The notes under the pieces: generated by a model
Databases searched by the model: none
Told to the model about the DNA's origin: nothing
Seen by the model: only the letters and a program-made list of their open reading frames with translations
DNA from: Siminovitchia fortis
Lineage (GTDB): Bacteria; Bacillota; Bacilli; Bacillales; Bacillaceae_C
Direction: 5' to 3'
Assembly: GCF_003605365.2 (NCBI RefSeq)
Contig: NZ_QYTU02000011.1
Location: 25,058 to 89,057, forward strand
Length of the DNA stretch: 64,000 nt
Shown here: piece after piece, positions 24,753 to 34,762 of the stretch
How the letters are laid out: every line of letters begins with the position of its first letter
How positions within the stretch are numbered: the first letter of the stretch is position 1
Made by a program: the position numbers and the translations under genes

Positions 24753-25778
24753 ATCCGGCTTGATCAACAGCAAAAATAAAAATCCGATGCTGATATACCC
24801 GAACAAAGGATATAAGATTTCCAACAAGGTCCCGTATTTGACAAGACTGATGACATAAACAACAGACAAAAGGCAAATATAGATCCAGAGGCTGTGGATA
24901 GGCAAATAACTCCGTATCTGCCTTTCCAGCCCGTACAAATTCCCGATCACCGATGTGAAAATCTCCCCATATATAATAAGAAGATATAAGAAATAAAGTG
25001 TGCCTGCTGTCCCTTCTACAATCACTGCCATTGGGATGTCAAAACTTGCGGGATCAGACAGCGTTCCAAGTGATATGTGGCTTGATGAAAGAATGACAGT
25101 GAGCAGCAGGCCGCCGATCACCCCTCCCCTTTTTACAGCGGAACGGTCCTTGATCTCTGCAGCCATCGGCACCAGAACCGCCTGGGCCAAGGCAAGGTTA
25201 AATGCGGCATATGAAAAAGCCGACAAGACTGCTTTCCCTCCTTCTTCCCACCCTGATGAAACCACAGGTGCAAAAACCCGGCTGCCTGTATTCATCACCA
25301 GGAGCATAACAAGGAAATTGAAAACAACCATCATCGGGACAACAAATGTATTGACCGCAAACAACCCTTTCACCCCGGCAGCCATGACAATAAGTGTAAG
25401 AATTACTGTAAAGACCAAGCCTGTACGCTGCGGCAGCCTAAGCTGTTCCGTAAACAATGCCTCCGCACCGGATAGCATGACAGCACATACTCCCGTCAGC
25501 ATGAGCATTAAAAAAATGTTCATGACCAAAGCGAGGCGGCGCCCAAACAAATATTCATTCAATTGCTCAAAGGACTTTGCCCTGATATCAATCGCGACAA
25601 GCATGATTTTAGAACCCAGCACAATAAACAGGACACCCGCCAGAAAGATGGCGGCAGTGCCATAGAAACCGAAGCGTGTAAAAAATTCGACGATCTCGCG
25701 CCCCGTTGCAAATCCCGCTCCTACTATTGTTCCCACATAGACTGAAGCGACCTGGAAAGCCTCTGACCATTTTCTCAA
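24741..25778 (-). CDS. ykvI: YkvI family membrane protein
   Basis: 345 residues, about ten membrane helices, APC/LeuT-like fold by pattern: first helix broken at GTIVGAGFATGREIVEFF, a typical substrate-site glycine motif. Matches the YkvI family recalled from B. subtilis, adjacent to clpE there too. Transport substrate unknown. Confidence 0.83.
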   Translation of the reverse strand: MRKWSEAFQVASVYVGTIVGAGFATGREIVEFFTRFGFYGTAAIFLAGVLFIVLGSKIMLVAIDIRAKSFEQLNEYLFGRRLALVMNIFLMLMLTGVCAVMLSGAEALFTEQLRLPQRTGLVFTVILTLIVMAAGVKGLFAVNTFVVPMMVVFNFLVMLLVMNTGSRVFAPVVSSGWEEGGKAVLSAFSYAAFNLALAQAVLVPMAAEIKDRSAVKRGGVIGGLLLTVILSSSHISLGTLSDPASFDIPMAVIVEGTAGTLYFLYLLIIYGEIFTSVIGNLYGLERQIRSYLPIHSLWIYICLLSVVYVISLVKYGTLLEILYPLFGYISIGFLFLLLIKPDKAR

Positions 25779-25853
25779 CAGACACGCTCCTTTCCCCTCC
25801 TTTTATCCATATGAGACAGGCCCAAAAAAAATAAATTTTTTTGATCAAATGGG

Positions 25854-25882
25854 TTGAAAGTCAAAAAAGGTCAGTGTATAAT
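25854..25882 (+). promoter_or_regulatory. Sigma-A promoter of clpE
   Basis: TTGAAA (25854-25859), 17-base spacer, TATAAT (25877-25882), 91 bases before the start codon. A CtsR half-site pair lies in the spacer. Confidence 0.85.
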
Positions 25883-25954
25883 GAAATCACAAGGTCAAAG
25901 TTGGTCAAACAACTTACCTGTTTTTTAATCGCTAAATGGTCAAAAATGATCAAA
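25859..25954 (+). promoter_or_regulatory. Three CtsR operators in front of clpE
   Basis: Tandem GGTCAAA heptads: box 1 at 25859-25873 (AGTCAAAAAAGGTCA, inside the promoter), box 2 at 25892-25909 (AGGTCAAAGTTGGTCAAA, near-perfect), box 3 at 25938-25954 (GGTCAAAAATGATCAAA). CtsR represses clp genes until heat or misfolding inactivates it. B. subtilis clpE is also under multiple CtsR sites. Confidence 0.9.
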
Positions 25955-25972
25955 CTAAATAATGGAGGTTAG

Positions 25973-28135
25973 ATGCATATGCTATGCAGCAAATGTAATC
26001 AAAGAAATGCTAACGTTCATCTCCACGTAAATATTAATGGACAAAAACAAACCTTGGCATTATGCTCCACCTGCTATGCCAATGAAAAACAAGCTCTGGG
26101 AGCAATGGGAGGATCCCCTTTCGGAAATCAATTCGGGGGATTTGATGACTTTTTCAAAGGATTCCCGGGTGCAGGAGAAAATATATTTAATCCAAACATG
26201 AATGGAAAAGTCCAGGAAAGGACCGCTGGAGGACATGGCGGGGGATTCTTAGATCAGTTCGGCCGCAACTTGAATGATGCAGCCAAAGCGGGATTGATCG
26301 ATCCTGTCATTGGACGTGACGAGGAAATCAACCGGGTCATCGAGATATTGAACCGCAGGAACAAAAACAATCCTGTTTTGATCGGTGAGCCGGGTGTTGG
26401 TAAAACTGCTATCGCCGAAGGCCTCGCCTTAAAGATTATCGAAGGCAGTGTACCTTCCAAATTAAAGAACAAGGAAGTTTATTTGCTGGATGTTGCTTCT
26501 CTCGTTGCCAATACAGGCATCAGAGGACAATTCGAAGAGCGGATGAAGCAGCTGATCGCTGAACTTCAAAAACGCAAAAACATCTTGCTATTTATCGACG
26601 AGATTCACTTGCTTGTCGGTGCCGGATCGGCCGAAGGCTCCATGGATGCCGGCAACATTTTGAAACCGGCGTTGGCCAGAGGTGAGCTGCAAGTCATCGG
26701 GGCCACTACTTTAAAAGAGTACCGTCAAATTGAAAAAGACGCGGCATTGGAAAGACGGTTCCAGCCGGTGCAAGTCGGCGAACCAAGCAGGGAAAAAGCG
26801 CTGGAAATTTTAAAAGGCTTGAAAGACAAATATGAAAGCTTTCATGAAGTGACTTACACAGACGAAGCAATCAATGCATGCGTCGACTTGTCAAGCCGCT
26901 ACATCCAGGATCGCTTCCTGCCGGACAAAGCCATTGACTTGATGGACGAAGCAGGTTCCAAGTTAAACTTGATGATCAATGAACCAAGCAAGGAAGAAGC
27001 ACAGCGGCGTTACGCTGAAGTGGAAAAAGAAAAACAGGCGGCACTTGCCAAAGAAGATTATGAAACTGCCGCAAAACTCCGCGACGAAGAAGCGGAGTTG
27101 GAGAAAATATTGAATGAGGGCTCAGCCGGACCACGGATGGTTGTGGATGTTAAGCATATCCAGGACATCATCGCTGTGAAAACAGGAATTCCAGTCGGAA
27201 AGCTTGAGTCGGATGAACAAAAGAAAATGAAAAAACTTGCTGACAATCTATCTTCCAAAGTAATCGGCCAGGAAGAAGCGGTTCAAAAAGTGGCCAAAGC
27301 CATCCGCCGCAGCCGCGCCGGTTTGAAGGCGAAAAACCGCCCGATCGGATCATTCCTTTTCGTAGGACCGACAGGAGTAGGTAAAACAGAATTGACTAAA
27401 GTATTGGCCGAGGAACTTTTCGGAACAAAAGATGCCTATATCCGCCTGGACATGAGCGAATATATGGAAAAACACAGCGTATCCAAGTTGATTGGATCTC
27501 CTCCAGGATATGTGGGACACGAGGAAGCCGGACAATTGACTGAAAGAGTGCGCCGCAATCCGTACAGCATCATCTTGCTTGATGAGATTGAAAAAGCACA
27601 TCCAGATGTACAGCATATGTTCCTGCAGATTTTGGAAGACGGCCGTCTGACAGACAGCCAGGGCAGAACAGTGAGCTTCAAAGATACTGTTATCATTATG
27701 ACAAGCAATGCCGGAACAGGCGTAAAAGAGATCAAAGTCGGATTTGATAAAAGCGATGCACTAAAAGAGACGAGCATCCTCGATTCACTCGGATCTTTCT
27801 TTAAGCCGGAATTCCTCAACCGTTTCGACGGAATTGTAGAATTCCACAAGCTGGAGAAAGAACACTTATTGAAAATTGTAGATCTTCTGCTCCGGGAAAT
27901 GTCCGATACTTTGGCTGAACAAGGCTTGTCCATTGACATCTCAGGCGAAGTGAAAGAAAAATTAACGGACCTTGGATATCATCCACAGTTTGGTGCACGC
28001 CCGCTGCGCCGTGCGATCCAGGAACAGCTTGAAGATCAAATCGCAGATTTCATCTTGGAAAATGAAGACGCCGAGCAGCTTCAAGCTGTCGTGGAGAACG
28101 ATAAAATCATCGTAAAACAAAAAGAGATTGCCTAA
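25973..28135 (+). CDS. clpE: ClpE, AAA+ unfoldase of the ClpEP protease
   Basis: 720 residues. N-terminal zinc finger with CxxC pairs C5/C8 and C31/C34, a Gly/Phe-rich linker, AAA-1 with Walker A GEPGVGKT and Walker B LLFIDEIH, a UVR-like coiled middle segment (about 345-380), AAA-2 with Walker A GPTGVGKT and the C-terminal ClpB-D2-small domain. Two starts are possible, ATG 25973 and ATG 25979; GGAGG at 25964-25968 is 4 or 10 bases away. Unfolds heat-damaged proteins for ClpP; tightly CtsR-repressed. Confidence 0.95.
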   Translation: MHMLCSKCNQRNANVHLHVNINGQKQTLALCSTCYANEKQALGAMGGSPFGNQFGGFDDFFKGFPGAGENIFNPNMNGKVQERTAGGHGGGFLDQFGRNLNDAAKAGLIDPVIGRDEEINRVIEILNRRNKNNPVLIGEPGVGKTAIAEGLALKIIEGSVPSKLKNKEVYLLDVASLVANTGIRGQFEERMKQLIAELQKRKNILLFIDEIHLLVGAGSAEGSMDAGNILKPALARGELQVIGATTLKEYRQIEKDAALERRFQPVQVGEPSREKALEILKGLKDKYESFHEVTYTDEAINACVDLSSRYIQDRFLPDKAIDLMDEAGSKLNLMINEPSKEEAQRRYAEVEKEKQAALAKEDYETAAKLRDEEAELEKILNEGSAGPRMVVDVKHIQDIIAVKTGIPVGKLESDEQKKMKKLADNLSSKVIGQEEAVQKVAKAIRRSRAGLKAKNRPIGSFLFVGPTGVGKTELTKVLAEELFGTKDAYIRLDMSEYMEKHSVSKLIGSPPGYVGHEEAGQLTERVRRNPYSIILLDEIEKAHPDVQHMFLQILEDGRLTDSQGRTVSFKDTVIIMTSNAGTGVKEIKVGFDKSDALKETSILDSLGSFFKPEFLNRFDGIVEFHKLEKEHLLKIVDLLLREMSDTLAEQGLSIDISGEVKEKLTDLGYHPQFGARPLRRAIQEQLEDQIADFILENEDAEQLQAVVENDKIIVKQKEIA

Positions 28136-28154
28136 TTGGGCAGTCTCTTTTTTT
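28121..28154 (+). terminator. Terminator of clpE
   Basis: AAAGAGA-T-TGCC (28121-28132) pairs with GGCA-G-TCTCTTT (28139-28150), followed by T. It overlaps the clpE stop. Confidence 0.75.
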
Positions 28155-28168
28155 CATTTATTCAGTTT

Positions 28169-28429
28169 TCATGATGATTGTACATGTCTTGCAGGATACG
28201 GTTTTGAGAATATTACAAACGATTGTTTGCGGCTTTGGTTTGTTGTCTTAGCAGAGGGTGTCGATTGAAAATTATGATAATAATCGTTTAAAAGCTGGTC
28301 AAGTTCACGGCTGCAGGTAATCGTTTCATCTGCGCTCAATCCGTATTTTTCGCCTAGAATGAACATTTCTTCCCGTTTTCGTTGAATCTTTGCCAAAAAA
28401 GTGCTTTGATCCTTACTGCTGTTGCACAT
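28169..28429 (-). CDS. Spo0E-family aspartyl phosphatase
   Basis: 86 residues. Two-helix Spo0E fold with the signature SQELD seen here as SRELDQLLNDYY (about residues 39-50). The family removes phosphate from Spo0A~P and so delays sporulation. A GGAGGT site precedes the ATG. Its position next to clpE agrees with spo0E of B. subtilis, but several paralogs exist, so no symbol is given. Confidence 0.82.
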   Translation of the reverse strand: MCNSSKDQSTFLAKIQRKREEMFILGEKYGLSADETITCSRELDQLLNDYYHNFQSTPSAKTTNQSRKQSFVIFSKPYPARHVQSS

Positions 28430-28555
28430 GTGTTACTTACCTCCGCCATCCATTCTTTTCAACTTTTCTATTATCTCAAAACTACACATCAATGTAAATA
28501 AATATCCAGAAGTTGACACTATTCGGACAAAAATAAGATTATTTTTTCATATTGA

Positions 28556-29062
28556 TCATAGAGCACCTTCCAATTTTAACAGAAGTTCCTTTTTGTTGAC
28601 TTGATTCCCCGCATAACCTGTTAATTTGCTATTTTTTCCAATCACCCGATGGCATGGGATCAATATCGGCAATCGGTTGGCCCTGTTTGCCTGTCCAACC
28701 GCTCTCACTGCTTTTTCATTTTGTATGGAAGCTGCGATTTCAGCATATGTCCGGGTTTCTCCATAAGGAATTTCCAACAGACTATTCCACACAGCTTTCT
28801 GGAAGTCCGTTCCTTCAGGAGAAAGAGGAACAGAAAATTCCCGCCTTTTACCATGGAAATAATCTGATAATTGATTGGCAGCCTCTCGTAGAATCGGATG
28901 ATCCCTTCCTTCCTTCATATTGTTTTTTACCGATTCCGGAACATCATCCATTTTAAAATAAATACCTGTCATTCCATAATCTGCAGCGGTTAGAAATAGT
29001 TTACCTATTGAACTGTCCATCTCTGTATAATAAAATTTGTTTGTTGTAAAATTTCTGTCCAT
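28556..29062 (-). CDS. ogt: Methylated-DNA--protein-cysteine methyltransferase
   Basis: 168 residues. Suicide repair enzyme removing methyl from O6-methylguanine. Active-site PCHRV with C137, DNA-binding winged helix (RAVGQANRANRLPILIPCH), and Asn hinge before it. Start ATG 29062, 8 bases after AAGGAGG; the upstream in-frame ATG contains that ribosome site within its own codons. Confidence 0.93.
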   Translation of the reverse strand: MDRNFTTNKFYYTEMDSSIGKLFLTAADYGMTGIYFKMDDVPESVKNNMKEGRDHPILREAANQLSDYFHGKRREFSVPLSPEGTDFQKAVWNSLLEIPYGETRTYAEIAASIQNEKAVRAVGQANRANRLPILIPCHRVIGKNSKLTGYAGNQVNKKELLLKLEGAL

Positions 29063-29180
29063 TGTATTAGCCTCCTTATCCACTTATATTACTTTTTTAT
29101 TTGTTACAAAAACGTAATGTTTGTGAATGCGTATAAAGGGAAAATGCATAGTGACTAACTTGGTATGTAGGTGATCACTG

Positions 29181-30203
29181 ATGAAAAAAAGAGATTATTA
29201 TTTTGACAACGCCAAAATCCTGTTGATTTTTCTGGTCGTATTTGGGCACTTCCTTCAATCCTATATTGAAACAAGTTCGTTTATTTCCTTTTTATATAAA
29301 TTCATATACACATTTCATATGCCCGCGTTTATTCTGATTTCGGGTTTCTTTGCCAAAGGCATTTATGAAAAGGGCTATATTGCCAAAATCACCAAAAAAC
29401 TGATTCTGCCCTATATTTTATTCCAAATTGCCTACGCCGTATTTTACTATTTTTTGCACAGCAAAGATACCTTTAAACTGGAACTTTTTCAGCCGCATTG
29501 GTCCCTTTGGTTTTTAATCAGCCTTTTTTGCTGGAATATATTGCTGTTGGCCTTTAGCCGCATGAAACCCGGAATTGCTTTGGCCATCACTCTTTTGGCC
29601 GGTCTTGGAGCAGGCTACTTTGACTGGATTTCAACTTATTTCAGCCTGTCGAGAACCATTGTCTTCTTTCCGTTTTTCTTAACAGGTTATTTTTTAAGCA
29701 AAAAAGATTTCAAGAAACTCATCCAGCCAAAGGCAAAAGTTGCCGCGCTCATTGTCATGTTTATCGTAGCCGTCGGCATCCTATGTTTCCCTGACCTGAA
29801 TGAAAAGTGGTTCTTTGGTTCAAAAGCATATAGTGAATTTCATAGCGCGGAGATTTTTGGAATATTACAGCGGGCGGGAATATACATGGTCCAATTTGCG
29901 ATGACTGCATGTTTTTTTGCATTTGTTCCTCGCAGGCAATTCTTCTTTACGAACTGGGGAAGAAATACACTGTACGTCTATTTGCTGCACGGATTCATTG
30001 TACGTACATTTAGGGGAAGTGGCCTTGAGGATTACGTAGATCAAGTGCAGGCATTACCTTTATTATTAATAGTCAGTCTTCTGTTGACCGCTCTCCTTTC
30101 GAGTAAATTTGTAACGAGCCTCACCCAGCCGATTATAGAAATGAAGTGGTCAAAGTTAAAGCATGCTGCAAACCGGCTGCGGAATGAATACAGTTCACTT
30201 TGA
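29181..30203 (+). CDS. Membrane acyltransferase family 3 protein (YkrP-like)
   Basis: 340 residues, about ten membrane helices. Acyltransferase_3 motif: conserved His in VFGHFLQSY after TM1 and TFHMPAFILISGFF in TM2. Family members O-acetylate envelope polysaccharides or other surface molecules. Same neighbourhood as ykrP in B. subtilis (near ogt and ktrD). Confidence 0.82.
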   Translation: MKKRDYYFDNAKILLIFLVVFGHFLQSYIETSSFISFLYKFIYTFHMPAFILISGFFAKGIYEKGYIAKITKKLILPYILFQIAYAVFYYFLHSKDTFKLELFQPHWSLWFLISLFCWNILLLAFSRMKPGIALAITLLAGLGAGYFDWISTYFSLSRTIVFFPFFLTGYFLSKKDFKKLIQPKAKVAALIVMFIVAVGILCFPDLNEKWFFGSKAYSEFHSAEIFGILQRAGIYMVQFAMTACFFAFVPRRQFFFTNWGRNTLYVYLLHGFIVRTFRGSGLEDYVDQVQALPLLLIVSLLLTALLSSKFVTSLTQPIIEMKWSKLKHAANRLRNEYSSL

Positions 30204-30354
30204 TGGAGCGATTGATTCGCTCTTTTTTTATTCATCTTTTACCTAAATTCGCTATAGTTCGAAAAATTCCTGCTTTTCTTATCACAAATTGTAGTTTTCT
30301 TTTTTCTTCGATAAAATGGATAAAGTAGTGAAGAAAAAAGGAGCTGCGAACGAA

Positions 30355-32124
30355 ATGAAAGTAATCGCAAGTACGCTTAATGCGAAGTTTATCCATACAA
30401 ATTTGGCCATACGCTACTTAAAGGCGTATGCGGCCCCTGATCATGATATTGAAATTGCTGAGTACACGATCAATGATCCCGCCTTAAATATAGTGACGGA
30501 CCTATTTGCCAAAAAGCCTGATGTCGTCGGCTTCAGCTGCTATATTTGGAATATAGAACAAACGGTCAAAGTGATTCAGATCATGCGCAAAATCATGCCC
30601 AATGTCAAAATTGTCCTGGGAGGCCCGGAAGTTTCCTATGATGTGGTTTATTGGCTGCAACGCTTAAATGAAATCGACTTTATCGTTATCGGGGAAGGTG
30701 AAGAAACATTCAAGGTGCTCCTTGACGCATTTAAAAATGGAACGAATACCGATGATATTAAAGGCATTGGTTTTATGAAAGACGGAAAACCTGTCATTAA
30801 CCCGATAAGAGACAAAGTCGACCTTCGGGAGCTTCCCTCCCCTTTCCGCTTTCCGGAAGACAGGGACAATCTCTCCAAACGTGTCACCTATATTGAAACG
30901 AGCAGAGGCTGCCCATTCAGCTGCCAATTCTGCCTTTCATCCATTGAAGTGGGCGTGAGATATTTTAATAGGGACAAGATAAAAGACGACATCAGATATT
31001 TGATGGCTAATGGCGCAAAAACAATTAAATTTGTTGACCGCACATTTAATATAAGCCGAAGCTATGCCATGGAGATGTTCCAATTTTTGATCGATGAGCA
31101 TGTGCCGGGCACTGTTTTTCAATTTGAAATTACGGGTGACATCATGCGCCCGGAAGTCATCGACTTTTTAAATAAAAATGCACCTCCGGGGTTATTTCGT
31201 TTTGAAATCGGTGTGCAATCCACGAATGATCTGACAAATGAGCTGGTAAAAAGACGGCAGAATTTTGAAAAGCTGACAAGGACAGTGACAATGGTCAAAG
31301 AAGGCGGAAAAATCCTTCAGCACCTTGATTTGATCGCCGGACTTCCGGAAGAAGATTACCATTCCTTCCGAAAGACATTTAATGATGTATTCGCCTTAAG
31401 ACCGGAAGAACTTCAGCTCGGATTTTTAAAAATGCTGCGCGGTACAGGATTAAGGATATCTGCCAAACAGTTCGGTTATGTCTATATGGACCATTCCCCT
31501 TATGAAATTCTGCAAAATAATGTACTTAGTTTTGAAGATGTCATGAAAATCAAGCAGGTGGAAGATGTTCTGGAAAAATACTGGAATGACCATAGAATGG
31601 ATCATGCAGTGGACTATATCACATCCTCCTGTTTTGATACTCCTTTTGATTTCTTCCAGAACTTCGGTTCTTACTGGGACGAACAGGGATGGTCAAGAAT
31701 CGGGCATCAGCTTGAAGACCTCTATAAAAGGCTAATTCAGTTTTTGAATGAAAAAGAAATCCGGAACAGGGAGCTGGCTGAGGGGTTGATGAAATATGAC
31801 TATTTGCTGAACCACCGTTATAAACCAAGAAAAGCCTGGTGGGACAGCTCTTCTTCTTTGAGCAAGGAGGAGCGCTCCGGACTTTATTCCGCCGTTAATG
31901 AAAACAGCACCCTGGCAGGCCAGGCGTTTTCCGGACTCAGATTGAACGAGCGTGACCTTTACAAGCATACTGTGATTGAAAAGTTCCCATTTTTGCTGGG
32001 AGAATATATGGAATCCGGAAAGATCATACCACAGGATTCCTACGGGCTGGTTTATTTCGACCCTTCCAGCGGAAAATCTTCATTTTATCCATTAAATATG
32101 GGGAGTTTATCAAAATTAGCGTAA
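30355..32124 (+). CDS. B12-binding-domain radical SAM protein (DUF4080 type)
   Basis: 589 residues. N-terminal B12-binding-like Rossmann domain (1-135; VGFSCYIWN, LGGPEVSYD), radical SAM core with cluster motif CxxxCxxC in SRGCPFSCQFCLSS, and a C-terminal DUF4080 domain (about 370-560). ATG at 30355 is chosen because the protein family starts with MKVIASTLNAKFIH; the ribosome site (AAAAAAGGAG) is 11 bases away, rather far. The enzyme is predicted to use SAM radical chemistry; substrate unknown. Confidence 0.85.
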   Translation: MKVIASTLNAKFIHTNLAIRYLKAYAAPDHDIEIAEYTINDPALNIVTDLFAKKPDVVGFSCYIWNIEQTVKVIQIMRKIMPNVKIVLGGPEVSYDVVYWLQRLNEIDFIVIGEGEETFKVLLDAFKNGTNTDDIKGIGFMKDGKPVINPIRDKVDLRELPSPFRFPEDRDNLSKRVTYIETSRGCPFSCQFCLSSIEVGVRYFNRDKIKDDIRYLMANGAKTIKFVDRTFNISRSYAMEMFQFLIDEHVPGTVFQFEITGDIMRPEVIDFLNKNAPPGLFRFEIGVQSTNDLTNELVKRRQNFEKLTRTVTMVKEGGKILQHLDLIAGLPEEDYHSFRKTFNDVFALRPEELQLGFLKMLRGTGLRISAKQFGYVYMDHSPYEILQNNVLSFEDVMKIKQVEDVLEKYWNDHRMDHAVDYITSSCFDTPFDFFQNFGSYWDEQGWSRIGHQLEDLYKRLIQFLNEKEIRNRELAEGLMKYDYLLNHRYKPRKAWWDSSSSLSKEERSGLYSAVNENSTLAGQAFSGLRLNERDLYKHTVIEKFPFLLGEYMESGKIIPQDSYGLVYFDPSSGKSSFYPLNMGSLSKLA

Positions 32125-32162
32125 AAATTAGTCATCATTTGGGTCAATGAATGGAAAACATA

Positions 32163-32191
32163 CAAAAAACCGGCCCTGTGCCGGCTTTTTG
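32163..32191. terminator. Bidirectional terminator
   Basis: CAAAAA-A-CCGGC (32163-32174) with GCCGG-C-TTTTTG (32180-32191) between convergent radical SAM and ddh genes, with T runs on both strands. Confidence 0.85.
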
Positions 32192-32195
32192 TTTT

Positions 32196-33182
32196 TTATA
32201 AAAGTTCTTTCCTTAATTGTTCCGGAGATTTTGGCGACAAATGCCCCAGTGGGACATCAAACACGGTTTTCGCTCCTGTTTGCCCTTCCTGGTTCATTTT
32301 ATAAGCAGCCCGGGCATAAGTGACCAAAATGCTGGAAGTAAACTCAGGGTTGCTGTCCAATTTCAGGGAGTATTCGACAATTTGACTTGTGTTCTCCCCT
32401 GTGATTCCGCTCCTTATAACAAACCCGCCGTGAACCATTTTAGAATGGTTCTTTTTCAATTCCTCTTCGGAAATGAAATTGACAGTTGTGTCATAATCGG
32501 CAAAGTAGTTGGGCATTGTTTTGATTTCGCGTTCAATTTTTTCCTTATCAGCCCCTTCTTCTGCCACAACGAAGCATTCCCGCAAATGTTTTTCTCTCGT
32601 GGAAAGTTCTGGGTTCTCACCATTTCTGACACGGTTGACCGCCTCTTTGATCGGAATCGTGTACTGGACACCGGCTTTTACTCCTTCCACTCTCCTGATA
32701 GCGTCGGAATGTCCTTGGCTGAGTCCTTTCCCCCAAAACGTATAGGTTTCACCTTCAGGAAGTATCGCTTCCCCGAGCAGGCGGTTCATGGAAAACATGC
32801 CCGGATCCCAGCCGACAGAAATAATGCTTGTTTTATTTCCGGACTTTGCTGCCTCATCCATTACAGAAAAATATTCCGGTATTTTCGCATGCGTATCAAA
32901 GCTGTCAATCGTATTAAAAAGTTTAGCAAAATTCGGCCCTTGTTCAGGGAGGTCCGTTGCTGACCCTCCGCACAAAATCATTACATCGATTTCGTCTTTA
33001 TATTTTTCCGCTTCAGAGATATGTAAAACCTTCACGGATGGATCCAGCGTATCCACACTTTCCGGATCCCTGCGCGAAAAGACAGCGACAAGCTCCATGT
33101 CTTCATTCTGCCTGAGGGCAAATTCCACCCCTTTGCCCAGGTTTCCATAGCCGTTGATGCCAATTCTAATTTTGCGGTTCAT
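32196..33182 (-). CDS. ddh: meso-Diaminopimelate dehydrogenase
   Basis: 328 residues. NADPH-dependent reductive amination of tetrahydrodipicolinate to meso-DAP in one step, bypassing the succinyl/acetyl branch of lysine biosynthesis. Rossmann motif GINGYGNLGKGVE, LCGGSATDLPEQ, SVGWDPGMFSMNR and GKGLSQGHSDAIRRV are all family hallmarks. ATG 33182 has AAGGAGG at 8 bases; the upstream start at 33206 has none. Ddh is found in some bacilli but not in B. subtilis, which uses the acetylase route. Confidence 0.92.
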   Translation of the reverse strand: MNRKIRIGINGYGNLGKGVEFALRQNEDMELVAVFSRRDPESVDTLDPSVKVLHISEAEKYKDEIDVMILCGGSATDLPEQGPNFAKLFNTIDSFDTHAKIPEYFSVMDEAAKSGNKTSIISVGWDPGMFSMNRLLGEAILPEGETYTFWGKGLSQGHSDAIRRVEGVKAGVQYTIPIKEAVNRVRNGENPELSTREKHLRECFVVAEEGADKEKIEREIKTMPNYFADYDTTVNFISEEELKKNHSKMVHGGFVIRSGITGENTSQIVEYSLKLDSNPEFTSSILVTYARAAYKMNQEGQTGAKTVFDVPLGHLSPKSPEQLRKELL

Positions 33183-33222
33183 ATTTTCATCCTCCTTGAC
33201 AAACATCTGATAAAACTCGTTT

Positions 33223-34584
33223 CTAACCTATTATGACTCGTTCCTTTGGATATTGGAAGTCAGGTGCTTTGTCGTTGCTCGACATGATGAATAAAAATGA
33301 CAATATGCCTATTCGGCCGATAAACATCAATATAATGAGCAGCCATTTTCCAAATACAGTCAAATCCGGAGTGATCCCCATGGAAGCCCCGCAGGTTCCA
33401 AAAGCGGAAGCCACCTCAAAAATGATTGAGATCAGGCTGACATCTTCAGTTGCTGACAAAATGACAACAGATGAGCCGTATAATATGACGGCGAGCATCA
33501 ATACAACAAGTGATTTGATCACATCATCATGATGGATTTCCCGTTTAAACACTTTTATCGTCCTGCGTCCCCTCGCATAGTGAATAAGAAATAAAATATT
33601 CAAAGCGAATGTCGTCGTCCTGATTCCGCCTCCGACAGAGCTGGGAGATGCCCCGATAAACATAAGCGCCGACATAAACAAAATGGTCGGAGTCGAAAGA
33701 TCGTTGATGTCCAGCGTCAGTAATCCTGCACTTCTCATTGTAGTTGATTGGAATAGCGAATAAAAGAAAGATTCGTGCCACGACTTTCCAGATAGAAATT
33801 CGTTGAATTCAAGCACGAAAATGACCGCCGTCCCAACAACGAGCAAAATGAAATAGGTTGCAGTCGTAATTTTTGTAAATAAAGAAAAGCGGAACTTTGT
33901 TTTTGTTCCTTTATAAAATAAAAATTTTCTTACTTCCGTCCAGACCGGAAATCCGATTGCCCCAAGAATAATCAAAATCATTGTTACAAATTGAACAAAA
34001 TAATCATGAGCAAATGGAATCAGAGATTCACCGGTAATATCAAATCCGGCATTTGTCGTGGCACTGACAGAAGCAAACAATCCTTGAAGAAAAGCTTCCC
34101 CGGGACCCTCAAAATAGTTCATGTAATAGGTTCCCAAAACAAGGGCTCCCATTGCCTCAATCAGTATAATCAAATAAAGAATTTGCCGGAGCAGGTTGAC
34201 CAACCCTGACAAATTCAATTGATTTTGATCCGTTTGAATCAATTGCCTTTGTTTTAATCCGATCTTCTTGCCAAACAAAAGCCAGAAGAAAGTGTTGATC
34301 GTCATAATTCCAATGCCCCCGACCTGAAGGGCGAAGATCAAAATAAAAATCCCGGTGACCGAAAACGTTTCGGATAAATCAACAGTCGTCAAGCCGGTCA
34401 CACTGACTGAACTGGCTGCGACAAATATAGCATCCATCACAGACCAGTCCGCACCTTCCAGCCTGGAAACCGGAAGACTTAGAAGGATCGCTACGACACC
34501 AACCGTCAAAAAGTAATAAGAGACCAATACCCGAAAAGGTGTCAGCGACATTTTGTAAAGCCTTCGTTTATGGAATGGTTTCAT
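33223..34584 (-). CDS. ktrD: KtrD-type K+ channel subunit (TrkH/KtrB family)
   Basis: 453 residues. Four M1-P-M2 repeats, with filter-region sequences SVSVTGLTTVD, SATTNAGFDITG, TTMRSAGLLTLD and SAFGTCGASMGIT. Na+-dependent K+ uptake with an RCK partner such as KtrC, encoded at the left edge. ATG at 34584 is 9 bases after GAGGAA; the first ATG (34593) is directly adjacent to that site. Next to ddh (40-bp gap) but function is unrelated. Confidence 0.88.
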   Translation of the reverse strand: MKPFHKRRLYKMSLTPFRVLVSYYFLTVGVVAILLSLPVSRLEGADWSVMDAIFVAASSVSVTGLTTVDLSETFSVTGIFILIFALQVGGIGIMTINTFFWLLFGKKIGLKQRQLIQTDQNQLNLSGLVNLLRQILYLIILIEAMGALVLGTYYMNYFEGPGEAFLQGLFASVSATTNAGFDITGESLIPFAHDYFVQFVTMILIILGAIGFPVWTEVRKFLFYKGTKTKFRFSLFTKITTATYFILLVVGTAVIFVLEFNEFLSGKSWHESFFYSLFQSTTMRSAGLLTLDINDLSTPTILFMSALMFIGASPSSVGGGIRTTTFALNILFLIHYARGRRTIKVFKREIHHDDVIKSLVVLMLAVILYGSSVVILSATEDVSLISIIFEVASAFGTCGASMGITPDLTVFGKWLLIILMFIGRIGILSFLFIMSSNDKAPDFQYPKERVIIG

Positions 34585-34703
34585 TTTTCTCATTTCCTCT
34601 GTATTTATTCATTATTCCATAATAAGCAAAATGCCGGTGAATGGAAAGGGGTATGTACCTTTTTTGTATCCCAAATGTACCAAAAAACATACAGCATGTT
34701 CCA

Positions 34704-34733
34704 GCATTACTTTTTTCTTTCCCGAACATACTA
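34704..34733 (+). promoter_or_regulatory. Sigma-G promoter of the SASP gene
   Basis: GCATTA (34704-34709), 17-base spacer, CATACTA (34727-34733). This agrees with the forespore sigma-G consensus (gnATR and cATnnTA) expected for a SASP gene. Confidence 0.7.
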
Positions 34734-34762
34734 TCAATAAAGCTTTTTAAGGAGGAAAGATG

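Noticed and set aside
25000..25665. 221-codon plus-strand frame opposite ykvI
   Set aside because: Thr/Ser/Ile-rich translation typical of an antisense frame over a membrane protein gene.
32217..32963. 248-codon plus-strand frame opposite ddh
   Set aside because: Antisense shadow of a recognised dehydrogenase; composition is atypical and there is no start signal.
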